The notes: generated from the sequence alone by a model not told the origin. Shown: positions 15,434 through 23,839, counted from the stretch's first letter. The stretch is DNA of 64,000 nucleotides from Halomonas sp. ALS9 (GCF_001651035.1 NZ_LXRG01000065.1:186001-250000), one strand, 5' to 3'. Numbers and translations: made by a program.

Positions 15434-16060
15434 ATGGGAATGGAAATTTGGTTCTTGTATGTGAGCACGGTATTTATCTTGATGAGCACTCCAGGGCCCA
15501 GCCAGCTTTTGATGCTCTCTAACAGCATTGCCAGTGGTTTCCAAAAATCGCTATTTACAGCCGCTGGCGATCTGTCTGCTAATTTTTTGCAGATGATAGT
15601 CGCATCGATAGGTTTGGTTAGCATTGTGCAGCAATCAAGCGATTTTTTTGTCGTTGTGAAATGGGCAGGGGTGGCATATTTATCGTACTTAGGCTTGCGG
15701 TTGATTTTCTCCAAAAAAGCCAACAGTGCCAATCTGGCCAGCCAGGTAAGGTCGAGCCGTAGCTTGTATTGGCAAGGCTTTGTCACTTCAGCTGCTAATC
15801 CTAAAGCGGTTATCTTTTTCGCTGCTCTTTTCCCCCAATTTATTAATCCAACAGAGCCGCTGTTGAGTCAGTTTGCGATATTGAGCGCTACGTATCTGAT
15901 TATGGATGCAATGTTCCTGTTTTCCTACGGCAAGTCAGCCGCGTGGATTAGCGCGAAGTTAAAGTCATCGGCACGCCAGCACTTAGGTAAAATATCAGGT
16001 TCCTTTTTGATTGGAGCGGCAGTGCTTTTAGGGTTGAAAGAAGTAGATACAAGCCTTTAA
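15434..16060 (+). CDS. LysE/RhtB-family amino-acid exporter
   Basis: A 208-residue inner-membrane transporter with six expected segments. Family signatures: FILMSTPGPSQLLMLSNSIASG near the N-terminus and KWAGVAYLSYLGLRLIFS, then NPKAVIFFAALFPQF. GTGAGGG precedes ATG 15434. It exports an amino acid or a related metabolite; the substrate is not predictable. Single gene in the accessory region. Confidence 0.88.
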   Translation: MGMEIWFLYVSTVFILMSTPGPSQLLMLSNSIASGFQKSLFTAAGDLSANFLQMIVASIGLVSIVQQSSDFFVVVKWAGVAYLSYLGLRLIFSKKANSANLASQVRSSRSLYWQGFVTSAANPKAVIFFAALFPQFINPTEPLLSQFAILSATYLIMDAMFLFSYGKSAAWISAKLKSSARQHLGKISGSFLIGAAVLLGLKEVDTSL

Positions 16061-16133
16061 AAAGAGCCCCGTCAGTGAGGGCATCAACAATGAAGCTGAC
16101 CAGTAGCAGAAGGGCCGAGAGTTAGGTCTCGAA

Positions 16134-16222
16134 ATGGATGATGAAGCAGTGATCAAAAGTTGGGCAAGGAATGAGTCCGAGCGAATGGGGCGCTAGCCAT
16201 AGCGGCTACGCAGAAACTGCTA
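16134..16222 (+). pseudogene. Relic of a DUF925-type nucleotidyltransferase gene (N-terminus)
   Basis: The sequence from ATG 16134 encodes MDDEAVIKSWARNESERM, then after loss of one base ALAIAATQKLL. This matches the start of the intact protein at 23226 (MDQGAVIKHWVTNEPVRM, EALTIAAAQRL). A single-base deletion at about 16188 breaks the frame and the rest of the gene is gone. Both the relic and the intact copy have GTTAGGT 8-13 bases upstream (16121-16127; 23213-23219), matching the integron core GTTRRRY. Confidence 0.75.
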
Positions 16223-16226
16223 CTTC

Positions 16227-16466
16227 TCAGCGCTGGCGCAACAGGTATCTTACGATCGCCCGGATAAACTGTTGTTTAGCCTGACGCTGTTCCCGCCGCA
16301 CTTTCTCAATATCAATACCTCCCAGCCTATCTTGGTAGCTAAGCGGGATGGCTGACTTGTCATCGACACTTTCTTTTTCCGCCACTTCTTCATCGCAACG
16401 AGCTAGCGGATCGCCGTCATTAAAATACGCTTTCTGTTTTGAAGCTATCATGCCCCTGATCTCCAT
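16227..16466 (-). CDS. Small hypothetical protein with basic C-terminal helix
   Basis: A 79-residue protein. The C-terminal segment DIEKVRREQRQAKQQFIRAIVRYLLRQR looks like the basic amphipathic helix of short DUF1127/RSP_7527-like proteins. The first half is acidic and unconserved to my eye. It is divergent from the LysR gene at 16561. ATG 16451 (MIASKQK) is an alternative start. The assignment is weak. Confidence 0.5.
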   Translation of the reverse strand: MEIRGMIASKQKAYFNDGDPLARCDEEVAEKESVDDKSAIPLSYQDRLGGIDIEKVRREQRQAKQQFIRAIVRYLLRQR

Positions 16467-16560
16467 AACGTCGCCCTGGGGATCAGGACGCTTGGGTTAT
16501 CTTGTTGTGTCAGGGAGATGTTAGTGTTGTTCTATTACGCAAGCTATTCCATAAATGTGA

Positions 16561-17529
16561 GTGCAGACTTTGCAAAAAAGAACAGCCAAAAAGAGCGGGC
16601 AGTCCTCTATCTCTACACAAAAAACACGCAGTTACCTGGCGTGGAATGATTTTGAGGTCATTCTTGCCATCGCGACTGAAGGTTCTCTTTCTGGAGCCTC
16701 GCGCGCCTTGGGGGTGAGTCATGCCACTGTTTTTCGGCGGCTGGGCGAGGTGGAGCAGCGTCTAGGCGTTACTCTCTTTGAAAGGAGTCGTACCGGTTAT
16801 CAGCCAACGCTGGCAGGGGAAGAACTCGCCGATACGGCTAGGATCATGGATGAAGCAGCCCTGGCGGCGGAGCGTAAAGTCGCCGGTCGTGACCTAGAGC
16901 CGAGTGGCGAAATCTATACCACCACAACGGACTCCTTGCTGATGGGGTTGTTGGCACCTTTATTCACGCAATTCCGTTATCAATATCCGGCCATCATGCT
17001 GGACGTGGCTATCTCGAACCAGTTGTTCAACCTAACTCGCCGGGAGGCGGACGTCGCGATTCGTCCCTCCAACCTGCCGCCTGAAAACTTGATTGGTCGA
17101 CGACTGACCACAATTGGCCAGGCTGTTTACGGGCATCGCAGCCTCGGTCTAACCCCGGGGGCCTCTATTGAGACTCTTGCCAGCCAACCATGGATTGGAG
17201 CTGGGCCACGATTGCAGGATTCAGCGCTAGACCAGTGGATGGATAAAAATGCGCTGAAGGCGGCCTGTGTTTACCGTGTGGATACCTTGGTCAGCATACT
17301 CAGCGCGATACATGCGCGCATGGGGTTGGCCGTTCTGCCATGTTACTTGGCGGACGAGGATCCGGACATTATCCAGCTTAGCGACCCTATCCCCGAGCTG
17401 GAATACGGGCTGTGGTTTCTGATGCACCCAGACCTGAGAGGCGTTGTTAAAATTCACGCTTTAAAAGACTTTTTGACAGATGCTATCCAGGCACAGAAAC
17501 AGCGCCTAGCCGGGCCTCTGTTGGGCTAG
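16561..17529 (+). CDS. LysR-family transcriptional regulator
   Basis: A 322-residue regulator. Winged helix-turn-helix at about residues 26-85 (NDFEVILAIATEGSLSGASRALGVSHATVFRRLGEVEQRLGVTLFER), then a periplasmic-binding-protein-like effector domain (ISNQLFNLTRREADVAIRPS, GLAVLPCYLADEDPDI). The 23 residues before the helix-turn-helix are basic and unconserved; the start at GTG 16561 is uncertain and later starts are possible. It is divergent from the small gene at 16227, and its target is not evident. Confidence 0.87.
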   Translation: MQTLQKRTAKKSGQSSISTQKTRSYLAWNDFEVILAIATEGSLSGASRALGVSHATVFRRLGEVEQRLGVTLFERSRTGYQPTLAGEELADTARIMDEAALAAERKVAGRDLEPSGEIYTTTTDSLLMGLLAPLFTQFRYQYPAIMLDVAISNQLFNLTRREADVAIRPSNLPPENLIGRRLTTIGQAVYGHRSLGLTPGASIETLASQPWIGAGPRLQDSALDQWMDKNALKAACVYRVDTLVSILSAIHARMGLAVLPCYLADEDPDIIQLSDPIPELEYGLWFLMHPDLRGVVKIHALKDFLTDAIQAQKQRLAGPLLG

Positions 17530-17811
17530 GCTGCATTATCGCCATCATAAACACTTCACTTTGGACTCCGGTGAAGAAAGCGACAAAACGGCCGCCCGAA
17601 AAAGTGTGATCTTGGGCTATAATGGCGCGGTTCGGGTGGAAGTCGCATCAGGTGAACCTGGAACGAGTTAAGGTGTGTTGCAATTGCCCGCCTATGGGTA
17701 CGGTTAACGGCCTGATCATCTAGATTATAAAAATCAGTCGTTAAATGAGTAAATGCTCTGACTTGTTAATTATTTTTTATTGTTTTTTCAGTAGATAAAA
17801 GGTTTTTAGTA

Positions 17812-18234
17812 ATGATTAATACCAAAATATACAAGGCAGTTTACGACCTCGCTGAAAAACTCATGAAGGCTGCTGATAAAGAGGATAGAGACGCTTTTGA
17901 TGCGCTCTATGCGCAGTTGGAAACGGTCTGCACTGAGAACGAAAACACCGATAAAGATCACCCCGAACAGTGGGAAACGCTGGCAGATTTTACTGAAGAG
18001 CTCGATGAGGCGCTGGCTGTCTACGAGAAAGCCTTTGAAAAAGCTGTCGCGATTAATTCGACAGACCATATGTCATCCATCGCGTTCTCCATGGCAAAAT
18101 TGCAAGTTGAACTGGGCCAAACTGACGCGGCGATCAGCAATCTTAAAAATGCCCAAATCACCGCCAACAAAATTGAAGATGGCGAGCTGAAAGAAGAAAT
18201 CAATGAGCTGCTTGAGAAGCTGACGGCAGGCTAG
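17812..18234 (+). CDS. TPR-like helical protein
   Basis: A 140-residue acidic all-helical protein. The repeat-like stretch FTEELDEALAVYEKAFEKAVAINS followed by SSIAFSMAKLQVELGQTDAAISNLKNAQ resembles two tetratricopeptide units. No signal peptide is seen, so it is cytoplasmic. It likely serves as a small scaffold. A TATAAT box occurs upstream (17618-17623), without a good -35. Followed by the yehS-like gene. The function is unknown. Confidence 0.7.
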   Translation: MINTKIYKAVYDLAEKLMKAADKEDRDAFDALYAQLETVCTENENTDKDHPEQWETLADFTEELDEALAVYEKAFEKAVAINSTDHMSSIAFSMAKLQVELGQTDAAISNLKNAQITANKIEDGELKEEINELLEKLTAG

Positions 18235-18330
18235 GCTTGTTACGTTACTGATTTTACGACCAATCACGATTGACGCGGATGTACATAACGCCTGATTGTG
18301 CTGGGTTTGCCTAAGACTAGGGACACTATT

Positions 18331-18816
18331 TTGACCAATAACGATATTTTTCGCCGCATACGTTACACCTTTGATTTAAAAGACAGCACCATCGTGGATA
18401 TCTTCGCCTTGGCAGAGGTCAGCGTGGCTCAAGAGCAGGTCACTGCCTGGCTGAAAAAAGATGAAGACGATGCCTTTGTGACGATGAAGAACAAGGAATT
18501 GGCGGCGTTTTTGAACGGCTTTATTAGCTTTAAGCGCGGCAAGCGCGAAGGCCCACAGCCCGTGCCAGAATCGCAGCTGAACAACAATATGGTGTTTCAG
18601 AAGCTGCGCATTGCGCTGAATCTGAAGGCTGAAGATATTTTGGCTGCGTTTGAACTAGCCGGCTTCAATCTAAGTAACCATGAATTAAGCGCGTTTTTCC
18701 GCAAGCCGAGCCACAAAAATTATCGCGAGTGCAAAGATCAGGTGCTGCGCAATTTTTTGCTCGGCATCCAGCTTCAGTTGCGGCCTAACCAGGACGTTTC
18801 AAGCGCTGAGTCCTGA
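18331..18816 (+). CDS. yehS: DUF1456 (YehS-like) protein
   Basis: A protein of about 161 residues with two DUF1456 repeats: TNNDIFRRIRYTFDLKDSTIVDIF and NNMVFQKLRIALNLKAEDILAAF, each followed by a helical segment with WLKK or FFRKP. Homologues begin with the NNDI motif, so TTG 18331 (AGGGAC upstream) is preferred over GTG 18298. The protein is conserved in gammaproteobacteria without a known activity. Its ending HKNYRECKDQVLRNFLLG matches E. coli YehS well. Confidence 0.88.
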   Translation: MTNNDIFRRIRYTFDLKDSTIVDIFALAEVSVAQEQVTAWLKKDEDDAFVTMKNKELAAFLNGFISFKRGKREGPQPVPESQLNNNMVFQKLRIALNLKAEDILAAFELAGFNLSNHELSAFFRKPSHKNYRECKDQVLRNFLLGIQLQLRPNQDVSSAES

Positions 18817-18946
18817 GTTCATAGCCTGAGTTCACCGAACAGCTGCAGCATTTTTTGTCATAAGGTAGAGGCCAATTTTGGTTTCGATGGTACGTTTTAA
18901 TAGCCGTCGAATCAGGCCATTATTGGCCGTTTAGCAGGAGAGTGTG

Positions 18947-19390
18947 ATGTCTATTGATCCAATGGCGGTATGGGCGAATATGACATTGAAAGTCTGGCCT
19001 GAACGCTACTGGATGCTGGATCTTAGCGATACATCTGCTCAAGAGGTGGCTAACGTGTTCGTGGCCAGCGATGCTCGGTACAGTTGCTTAATTCGCGATC
19101 AGTCCGGTATATCAGCGATTGTCGAAGAGGCTGCTGTCGAAGGCTTAAAAACTCAGGTCTCGATAAGAGGTAGTTTCGGCCCGTTTCGAGTTATATCAAC
19201 AGATGGGGAGCTTCCTTTCGATGTGATTGGTTTCCTTGGCCCTGTTCTGCGAGCGCTAAATGAACAAGGCATCAAAGCTGGCCCGCAGTGTGGTGCCGTA
19301 TTCGATCACCTGTTTATTTATGAACGGGACGTTGAGAGAGCGGTGGCTCTTCTAGAAGATTTCATTAATCAGGCTAGGGAGAGTCACTGA
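18947..19390 (+). CDS. ACT-domain protein
   Basis: A 147-residue protein of the two-ACT type (ACT_7/CASTOR-like). The second module carries GPFRVISTDGELPFDVIGFLGPVLRALNEQGI, then DHLFIYERDVERAVALLEDF, the usual ending of this family. The first half (KVWPERYWMLDL) is typical too. Start at ATG 18947 with AGGAG upstream. The family is expected to bind an amino acid, but the physiological role is unclear. A bulged hairpin lies 17 bases after its stop. Confidence 0.83.
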   Translation: MSIDPMAVWANMTLKVWPERYWMLDLSDTSAQEVANVFVASDARYSCLIRDQSGISAIVEEAAVEGLKTQVSIRGSFGPFRVISTDGELPFDVIGFLGPVLRALNEQGIKAGPQCGAVFDHLFIYERDVERAVALLEDFINQARESH

Positions 19391-19406
19391 GTTGCTCTGG
19401 TAAGGC

Positions 19407-19435
19407 GCTTAACAGGGCATTTGATGCCTGTTAGC
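19407..19435 (+). terminator. Bulged hairpin downstream of the ACT gene, ending in GTTAGC
   Basis: GCT-(T)-AACAGG-(G)-CAT pairs with ATG-CCTGTT-AGC around a TTG loop, with two unpaired bases on the left arm only. It could be a terminator, although no T-run follows. The bulges and GTTAGC end resemble the hairpin at 7005-7040. Confidence 0.45.
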
Positions 19436-19454
19436 TTGGCTGTAGGTATGAACT

Positions 19455-20015
19455 GTGACTAGACTCCCAGATTTCGCTACTCACTACTATTTGCGAGAGT
19501 CCGGCCCGTTTCGGAGTCTCTCAGAGCTTCCTGCGGGCTCGGAAAACCCTGTGTTCCTTGACCTCCTGACTCGCCATCAGCGTGATCCTGGGTACCGGCG
19601 GCGCTACGGTAGGAACTATATAGGAGTCCGGCGTGAGGTTGAGGCTCGGCTGCGCGAACTCTTCATTGCGCGTGGGGGTAAGCCGCGCCGCGATCATCCC
19701 TTCTATCTGGTGCTTGGAGAATCATCTTGGTTTCACAACCTGAACGCGGATCAACGTGAGCTTAGAATCCCTCTCTCGGAGCTTGATCCCGAAGTAACGT
19801 CTTTGACTTACCCTGATAGCTTTATTGCGTTAACCCGAGACGACAAGCCTTACTACAATCAAGTGTTTCTGCTTAGCGAAGTGAATAAGCTCGTTACACG
19901 CTTCGGTATTCCTGCCAATGATCACTTGATCCCTTACGAGCGTTATTGGGAAACTGATTTTGAGCTCTATATCGAGGTGCAGCTTTGGGACACTCCATCC
20001 ATAATCAATGTCTAA
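19455..20015 (+). CDS. Conserved hypothetical protein
   Basis: A 186-residue soluble protein starting at GTG 19455 (MTRLPDFATHYYLRESGPF). It has conserved-looking blocks YRRRYGRNYIGVRREVEARL, FIARGGKPRRDHPFYLVLG and VTSLTYPDSFIALTRDDKPYYNQVF. I recall this layout from unannotated proteins in other bacteria, without a function. No transmembrane or metal motif. The next GNAT reading frame begins before its stop codon. Confidence 0.65.
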   Translation: MTRLPDFATHYYLRESGPFRSLSELPAGSENPVFLDLLTRHQRDPGYRRRYGRNYIGVRREVEARLRELFIARGGKPRRDHPFYLVLGESSWFHNLNADQRELRIPLSELDPEVTSLTYPDSFIALTRDDKPYYNQVFLLSEVNKLVTRFGIPANDHLIPYERYWETDFELYIEVQLWDTPSIINV

Positions 20016-20623
20016 ACAGTGATAACAATTCAGCCTTTTGTGACCAAAAGCAGAAAAGCTATGCAGTCGTTGCGAACGATAGGCATCCAAACCGGATTGC
20101 CGTTTCCAAACAGCTGGAATTGAGGTACTACAGATCAGAAGATATCGCACGTATCTTTGAAAGCTATACGGGCGACTTAAGCTCAGCAAAGTACCTTGCG
20201 CGGCGCCCTCACACGGAAGTCGAACAAACCGAAACGATGCTCCAAAATCTTTCCATTCCTGAAAGCATGGCATTAACAGGCAAGTGCATTTGGGTTGTAG
20301 ATGCCATTAGCGAGGGGGAAGGTGCCATAGGGCTGGTAACTATTGTGAACGATAATGACTCAATGGCTGTTCACTTTGGTATCGGTAGACCCTATAGAGG
20401 TCGCGGTTACGCAGCAGAGGCGTTGTTACTTACCGCACAGTACTTACTCGCAACAGGTCAGGCAACAAGCGTTAACTCTTTTACTGACGTTGAAAACGTG
20501 GTTGCTCAAATGGCTTTAGAAAAAGCGGGTTTTATATACACCACAAGAACCGATAAGTTTTATCAGGCCCCACAAATGAACGGCGAGTATAGGGACGTTT
20601 TCCATTACAAGTTCAGGGCTTGA
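19985..20623 (+). CDS. GNAT acetyltransferase, start uncertain
   Basis: The reading frame has up to 212 residues, with RimJ/RimL-like homology beginning only at about residue 44 (QLELRYYRSEDIARIF). The acetyl-CoA loop is GRPYRGRGYAAEALLL, and motif B is FTDVENVVAQMALEKAGF. The first 40 residues are low-quality, overlap the upstream gene, and offer no good ribosome-binding site or ATG near the expected start. The 5' end may have been replaced or truncated by recombination. Functionality is therefore uncertain. Confidence 0.7.
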   Translation: MGHSIHNQCLNSDNNSAFCDQKQKSYAVVANDRHPNRIAVSKQLELRYYRSEDIARIFESYTGDLSSAKYLARRPHTEVEQTETMLQNLSIPESMALTGKCIWVVDAISEGEGAIGLVTIVNDNDSMAVHFGIGRPYRGRGYAAEALLLTAQYLLATGQATSVNSFTDVENVVAQMALEKAGFIYTTRTDKFYQAPQMNGEYRDVFHYKFRA

Positions 20624-20705
20624 TAAAGGCTTGCCTACGGCTGCTTATGCGCTGTGTAGGCCCTCGCAAAAAAAAACAGTAGTGAGTCAGAGGGGAGGGT
20701 TCTCA

Positions 20706-20818
20706 GTGCTCAGGCAAGTGGATGGCGTTAAGATGCAACCTAAGCACAGAGCCATCTGACAATGTGACATGGTTGAGCTTGAACTCAATCTCCCGATGGC
20801 CTTGTTGATCCGAAAAGG
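20706..20818 (+). pseudogene. Relic of a GFA-family gene (N-terminus)
   Basis: Conceptual translation from GTG 20706 reads VLRQVDGVKMQPKHRAI, stop, QCDMVELELNLP. This matches the start of the intact protein at 22744 (VIRQVGRVKIQPKHRAT, CHCGIVELELDLP). A TGA replaces the first zinc-ligand codon, and the frame is lost by about 20800. The fragment then joins a CYTH fragment directly. Confidence 0.75.
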
Positions 20819-20829
20819 CTGGACCGAAA

Positions 20830-21006
20830 GAATCGTTTTACGTTCGTTTGTTGCAAACCGGTGAACCGGAGACGTTGCGAGATATGCTTTCGCTGGCTTA
20901 TGGTGTAGTTGGTCGTGTTCGGAAACATCGCACGCTGTACCTTGTTGACAGGATACGTATACATCTCGATAGGGTTAAGGCCCTTGGGCACTTTATTGAA
21001 TACTTT
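20830..21006 (+). pseudogene. CYTH-domain (CyaB-like) gene fragment
   Basis: The frame ESFYVRLLQTGEPETLRDMLSLAYGVVGRVRKHRTLYLVDRIRIHLDRVKALGHFIEY is the central part of CYTH/class IV adenylate cyclase-like proteins (RxxLFLVGxTRIHLDxVxGLGxFxE). The N-terminal EXEXK motif and the C-terminal part are missing. It is joined to the GFA relic on the left and passes into unrelated sequence on the right. It is non-functional as it stands. Confidence 0.75.
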
Positions 21007-21210
21007 CCTCCAGCGAGTCATCTCAGCTCTTTGAAGCCTCTTATGTTGATTTGTTTGAAAAAAAACGGGGAGCTAATCATTTATTCTACAGGGGCTAAGT
21101 GGCTCCATATAAGTTACCGCGCATTTCAACCATTACAACTCAATGGGTTACAAGCTGCCGGTGCTTGTTTATTTTTGCGCAACCACTTAAGCAAGAAGTC
21201 GCGAAGGTCA

Positions 21211-21615
21211 ATGAATCCAGATGTTAAGGCAACGGCTATGGGAATCGAAGCGGATCTGATAGAAAAAGAAAGGGCATTGCTCAGCTTTGGTGTGCGCAGC
21301 TCACCGGAGATACTGCGCTCTTTGCTGTCTCCGGAATTTTTGGAGATCGGAGCGTCAGGCGATTTTTTTGGGTTAGATAGTGTTCTTGATAGTTTGCCAC
21401 TCGAGTCTTCGTGGTCGGCTGTATCCCAGGACTTTGAACACCGGAGATTGAGCTCTGATCTCATTCAGCTCTTTTATCGAGTTGTGATCAGTCGTCAAAA
21501 TGGCTTAATGACAAGCTATTCTCGGCGAACGTCAATATGGCGGAAAGAGGAAGGGGGATGGAAAATGATTTACAACCAAGGCACGGCTATTTCTCCTTTT
21601 GACCTTCATTCTTAA
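21211..21615 (+). CDS. DUF4440/NTF2-like protein
   Basis: A 134-residue protein from ATG 21211 (MNPDVKATAMGIEADLI). The layout matches small DUF4440/SnoaL-like proteins: a helix with ERALLSFGVRSSPEILRSLLSPEFLEIGASG, then sheet strands ending in YSRRTSIWRKEEGGWKMIYNQGT. The fold forms a cone-shaped pocket for small ligands or catalysis. The frame is open upstream into the CYTH relic, but that part is unrelated. Often annotated as a putative ketosteroid-isomerase-like protein; no specific activity can be given. Confidence 0.8.
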   Translation: MNPDVKATAMGIEADLIEKERALLSFGVRSSPEILRSLLSPEFLEIGASGDFFGLDSVLDSLPLESSWSAVSQDFEHRRLSSDLIQLFYRVVISRQNGLMTSYSRRTSIWRKEEGGWKMIYNQGTAISPFDLHS

Positions 21616-21685
21616 ATCGTCGATCCTGCGAGTGTTAGACATTTAAATTTTTAAAATTGATATACAATCGTTAGGAAATAAATCT

Positions 21686-22132
21686 ATGGAAATTGCTAGC
21701 ATAGATAAAGAAAATATCGATGATCTTTATGGCTTAAATGCCAAGCTTGCCGAATCCGAAAATCAAAGCCACTTGTTTACTGCTGATAGACAAAGTTACG
21801 CTGACGCTTTTTTGGCCACTACGCCTGCTTGTTTTTGATTCTTGGTTTATCAAGACAACCAACCCATTGGTTTTTATATATATAATTTTAAGTTTGCGAG
21901 TTATATCGCTTCACGTGTTCTTTATATTGAAGATCTGTACTTGATCGATGGCTTTGCTACTGAAGAAAATAAAAAATTACTTCTGCAACATGCTGTGAGC
22001 ATATCACAATCTGAAAATTGCTGTAGAGTCGAGATGCGCGTTCTTAAAGAGGTTAATTTTGGGTATGATCCTATAAAAAGCTTTGGCTTCAGTGAGATCA
22101 AAAAGTGGGATGTGTATCGTCTAGATCTTTAA
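21686..22132 (+). pseudogene. GNAT acetyltransferase gene interrupted by an in-frame TGA
   Basis: ATG 21686 opens MEIASIDKENIDDLYGLNAKLAE and runs to TGA at 21836-21838. The same frame continues FLVYQDNQPIGFYIYNF, SRVLYIEDLYLIDGF and KSFGFSEIKKWDVYRL, an intact GNAT C-terminal half. Frames agree on both sides, so a point mutation (perhaps Trp TGG to TGA) is the only lesion seen. The acetyl-CoA loop is atypical. GTTAGGA (21670-21676) precedes the gene. It is a recent pseudogene, a sequencing error or, less likely, a readthrough gene. Confidence 0.75.
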
Positions 22133-22161
22133 CCCTCAATAGCATAGATGTGGAGCCTGTA

Positions 22162-22647
22162 ATGAAATCAACCGTAGAAGAGTGTATCCGCTCATTGGGC
22201 TTGGAACTACCCGTCGTTACAACGCCTAGGGGCAACTTTCGTTCCTATGTTATTTCGAACAATATGCTCTATCTGTCAGGTAAGGGCGCTCCGTTGCGAG
22301 AAGAGGGAGTGGCTGTCCCAAAAGTGGGGCAGGAAGTGACTGTTGAGCAGGCTCGGGCCTACGCTCAAGAGGTTGGTCTGTATCTCCTCGCGCTCATCAA
22401 AGAAGCTCTGGGAGACTTTGATCGGGTTCAACGTGTTGTGAAGATGTTTGGTATGGTCAATGCTGATCCCAGCTTTACTTCCCACACTGAAGTCATCAAC
22501 GGTTGTTCCGATCTGTTTGTTACTGTGCTTGGTGAGCGCGGTGAGCATGCACGCTCTGCCATTGGCGTTGGATCACTGCCAAAGGGGTTTGCTGTGGAAA
22601 TTGAGGCCATCGTTGAGTTTTCTTTGCCACACGATCGCTATGCTTAA
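22162..22647 (+). CDS. RidA (YjgF/YER057c/UK114)-family protein
   Basis: A 161-residue RidA-like protein from ATG 22162. Family blocks: PRGNFRSYVISNNMLYLSGKGAP, EQARAYAQEVGLYLLALIKEALGDFDRVQRVVKMFGMVNADPSF and HARSAIGVGSLPKGFAVEIEAI. RidA proteins form trimers and hydrolyse reactive enamine/imine intermediates; this subgroup (about 155 residues, with the SAIGV signature) is close to the YjgH/Rut-like branch. The Arg equivalent to RidA Arg105 is present (ARSAIG). Single gene. Confidence 0.88.
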   Translation: MKSTVEECIRSLGLELPVVTTPRGNFRSYVISNNMLYLSGKGAPLREEGVAVPKVGQEVTVEQARAYAQEVGLYLLALIKEALGDFDRVQRVVKMFGMVNADPSFTSHTEVINGCSDLFVTVLGERGEHARSAIGVGSLPKGFAVEIEAIVEFSLPHDRYA

Positions 22648-22743
22648 CCTCTTCATTGAACTGCACCCACGTCTGTTAGCTACTTTTATAAAGCGCTGAG
22701 GCCGATAAAAGCCCAGCGAGGATCGGCAAAGGAGAAAAGGCTT

Positions 22744-23139
22744 GTGATCAGGCAAGTAGGCAGGGTGAAAATTCAACCTAAGCACAGGGCGACATGCCAC
22801 TGCGGCATAGTAGAGCTCGAACTTGATTTGCCTGAAGGGCTTGTCGATCCGAAACGGTGTAACTGCTCTATTTGCAGGCGCAAAGGCGCTGTCATGGCCT
22901 ATGTGCCATTGAACGGTCTTCGTATTCTCCGCGGCGCTGAGCATTTAAAGCTATACCAGTTTAATTCAGGCGACGCTAAGCACTACTTCTGTTCAAACTG
23001 CGGCATCTACACTCACCACCAAACGCGCTCGAACCCTACTGTGTATGGATTTAATGTCGGGTGTATGGAAGGTATTAATCCCTTCGACTTGGATGATTTG
23101 CCAGTTAGTGATGGTATCAACCATGAGTCTGATCAATAA
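22744..23139 (+). CDS. GFA-family zinc protein
   Basis: A 131-residue CENP-V/GFA-fold protein starting at GTG 22744. Zinc ligands: CHCG (about residues 18-21), CNCSICRRKG (about 40-49) and YFCSNCGIYTHH (about 83-94). It resembles the larger aldehyde-activating GFA group. AGGAGAAAA lies upstream. The relic at 20706-20818 is a degraded copy of the same gene. Confidence 0.87.
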   Translation: MIRQVGRVKIQPKHRATCHCGIVELELDLPEGLVDPKRCNCSICRRKGAVMAYVPLNGLRILRGAEHLKLYQFNSGDAKHYFCSNCGIYTHHQTRSNPTVYGFNVGCMEGINPFDLDDLPVSDGINHESDQ

Positions 23140-23225
23140 CAAGGGATAAGGAAGGCTTAGCATTTTGTTTGATTGGTTTTTCGTGGCTTCGTAGCTATAA
23201 ATAAGCGTATGAGTTAGGTATTTAG

Positions 23226-23804
23226 ATGGATCAGGGAGCAGTGATCAAACATTGGGTGACGAATGAACCGGTGCGGATGGAGGCGCTTACTATAGCGGCT
23301 GCTCAGAGACTGCCGGGTTGGTGCCTCGCTGCTGGGTTCGTTAGAAATTTGGTGTGGGACAAGCTACATGATTTTTCAGCGAGTACACCGCTAAACGACA
23401 TTGATTTAATTTATTTCGATTTACACGACACCAGCGATTCTCGTGATCGGGAAATTGAAGGCGAGTTAAGGGCCGCTTTGAAGCTCCCGTGGTCGGTAAA
23501 GAATCAGGCCAGAATGCACGAGCGGAATATGGATCGTCCATATACCTCAACTGAAGATGCTATGAGTTTTTGGGTTGAAGTAGAGACTGCCGTAGGTGCT
23601 TCTTTGGCTGATGATGGAGAAGTCATTATTGTGGCTCCCTTTGGTGTTAAGCCACTGTTTGACTATACCGTCACATTAAATCCCAAAAGGCCAAAGCGAG
23701 CAGATTTTGAGGCACGTATATATAGCAAACGGTGGCTGCAAACCTGGCCAAAATTGGTCGTAAATACGGTACTTCCCACGACAATCAATCGTGTTCGGGG
23801 CTAG
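23226..23804 (+). CDS. Nucleotidyltransferase family protein (DUF925)
   Basis: A 192-residue protein. AAGFVRNLVWD followed by PLNDIDLIYFD is the DUF925/NTP_transf_6 signature (GxVRN, then DIDxxYFD); the two acidic residues in NDIDLIYFD are candidate metal ligands. The C-terminal part RPKRADFEARIYSKRWLQTWPKL is also family-like. It is preceded by GTTAGGT (23213-23219), a perfect GTTRRRY core. The substrate is unknown. A relic of its N-terminus lies at 16134. Confidence 0.85.
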   Translation: MDQGAVIKHWVTNEPVRMEALTIAAAQRLPGWCLAAGFVRNLVWDKLHDFSASTPLNDIDLIYFDLHDTSDSRDREIEGELRAALKLPWSVKNQARMHERNMDRPYTSTEDAMSFWVEVETAVGASLADDGEVIIVAPFGVKPLFDYTVTLNPKRPKRADFEARIYSKRWLQTWPKLVVNTVLPTTINRVRG

Positions 23805-23839
23805 CGCTTGCCGAGAGCATCATCAACAAGGAGGAAGTG

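Noticed and set aside
17595..17623. TATAAT at 17618-17623 as promoter of the TPR-like gene
   Set aside because: No acceptable -35 at 16-18 bases and it lies almost 190 bases before the start; noted only in the gene entry.
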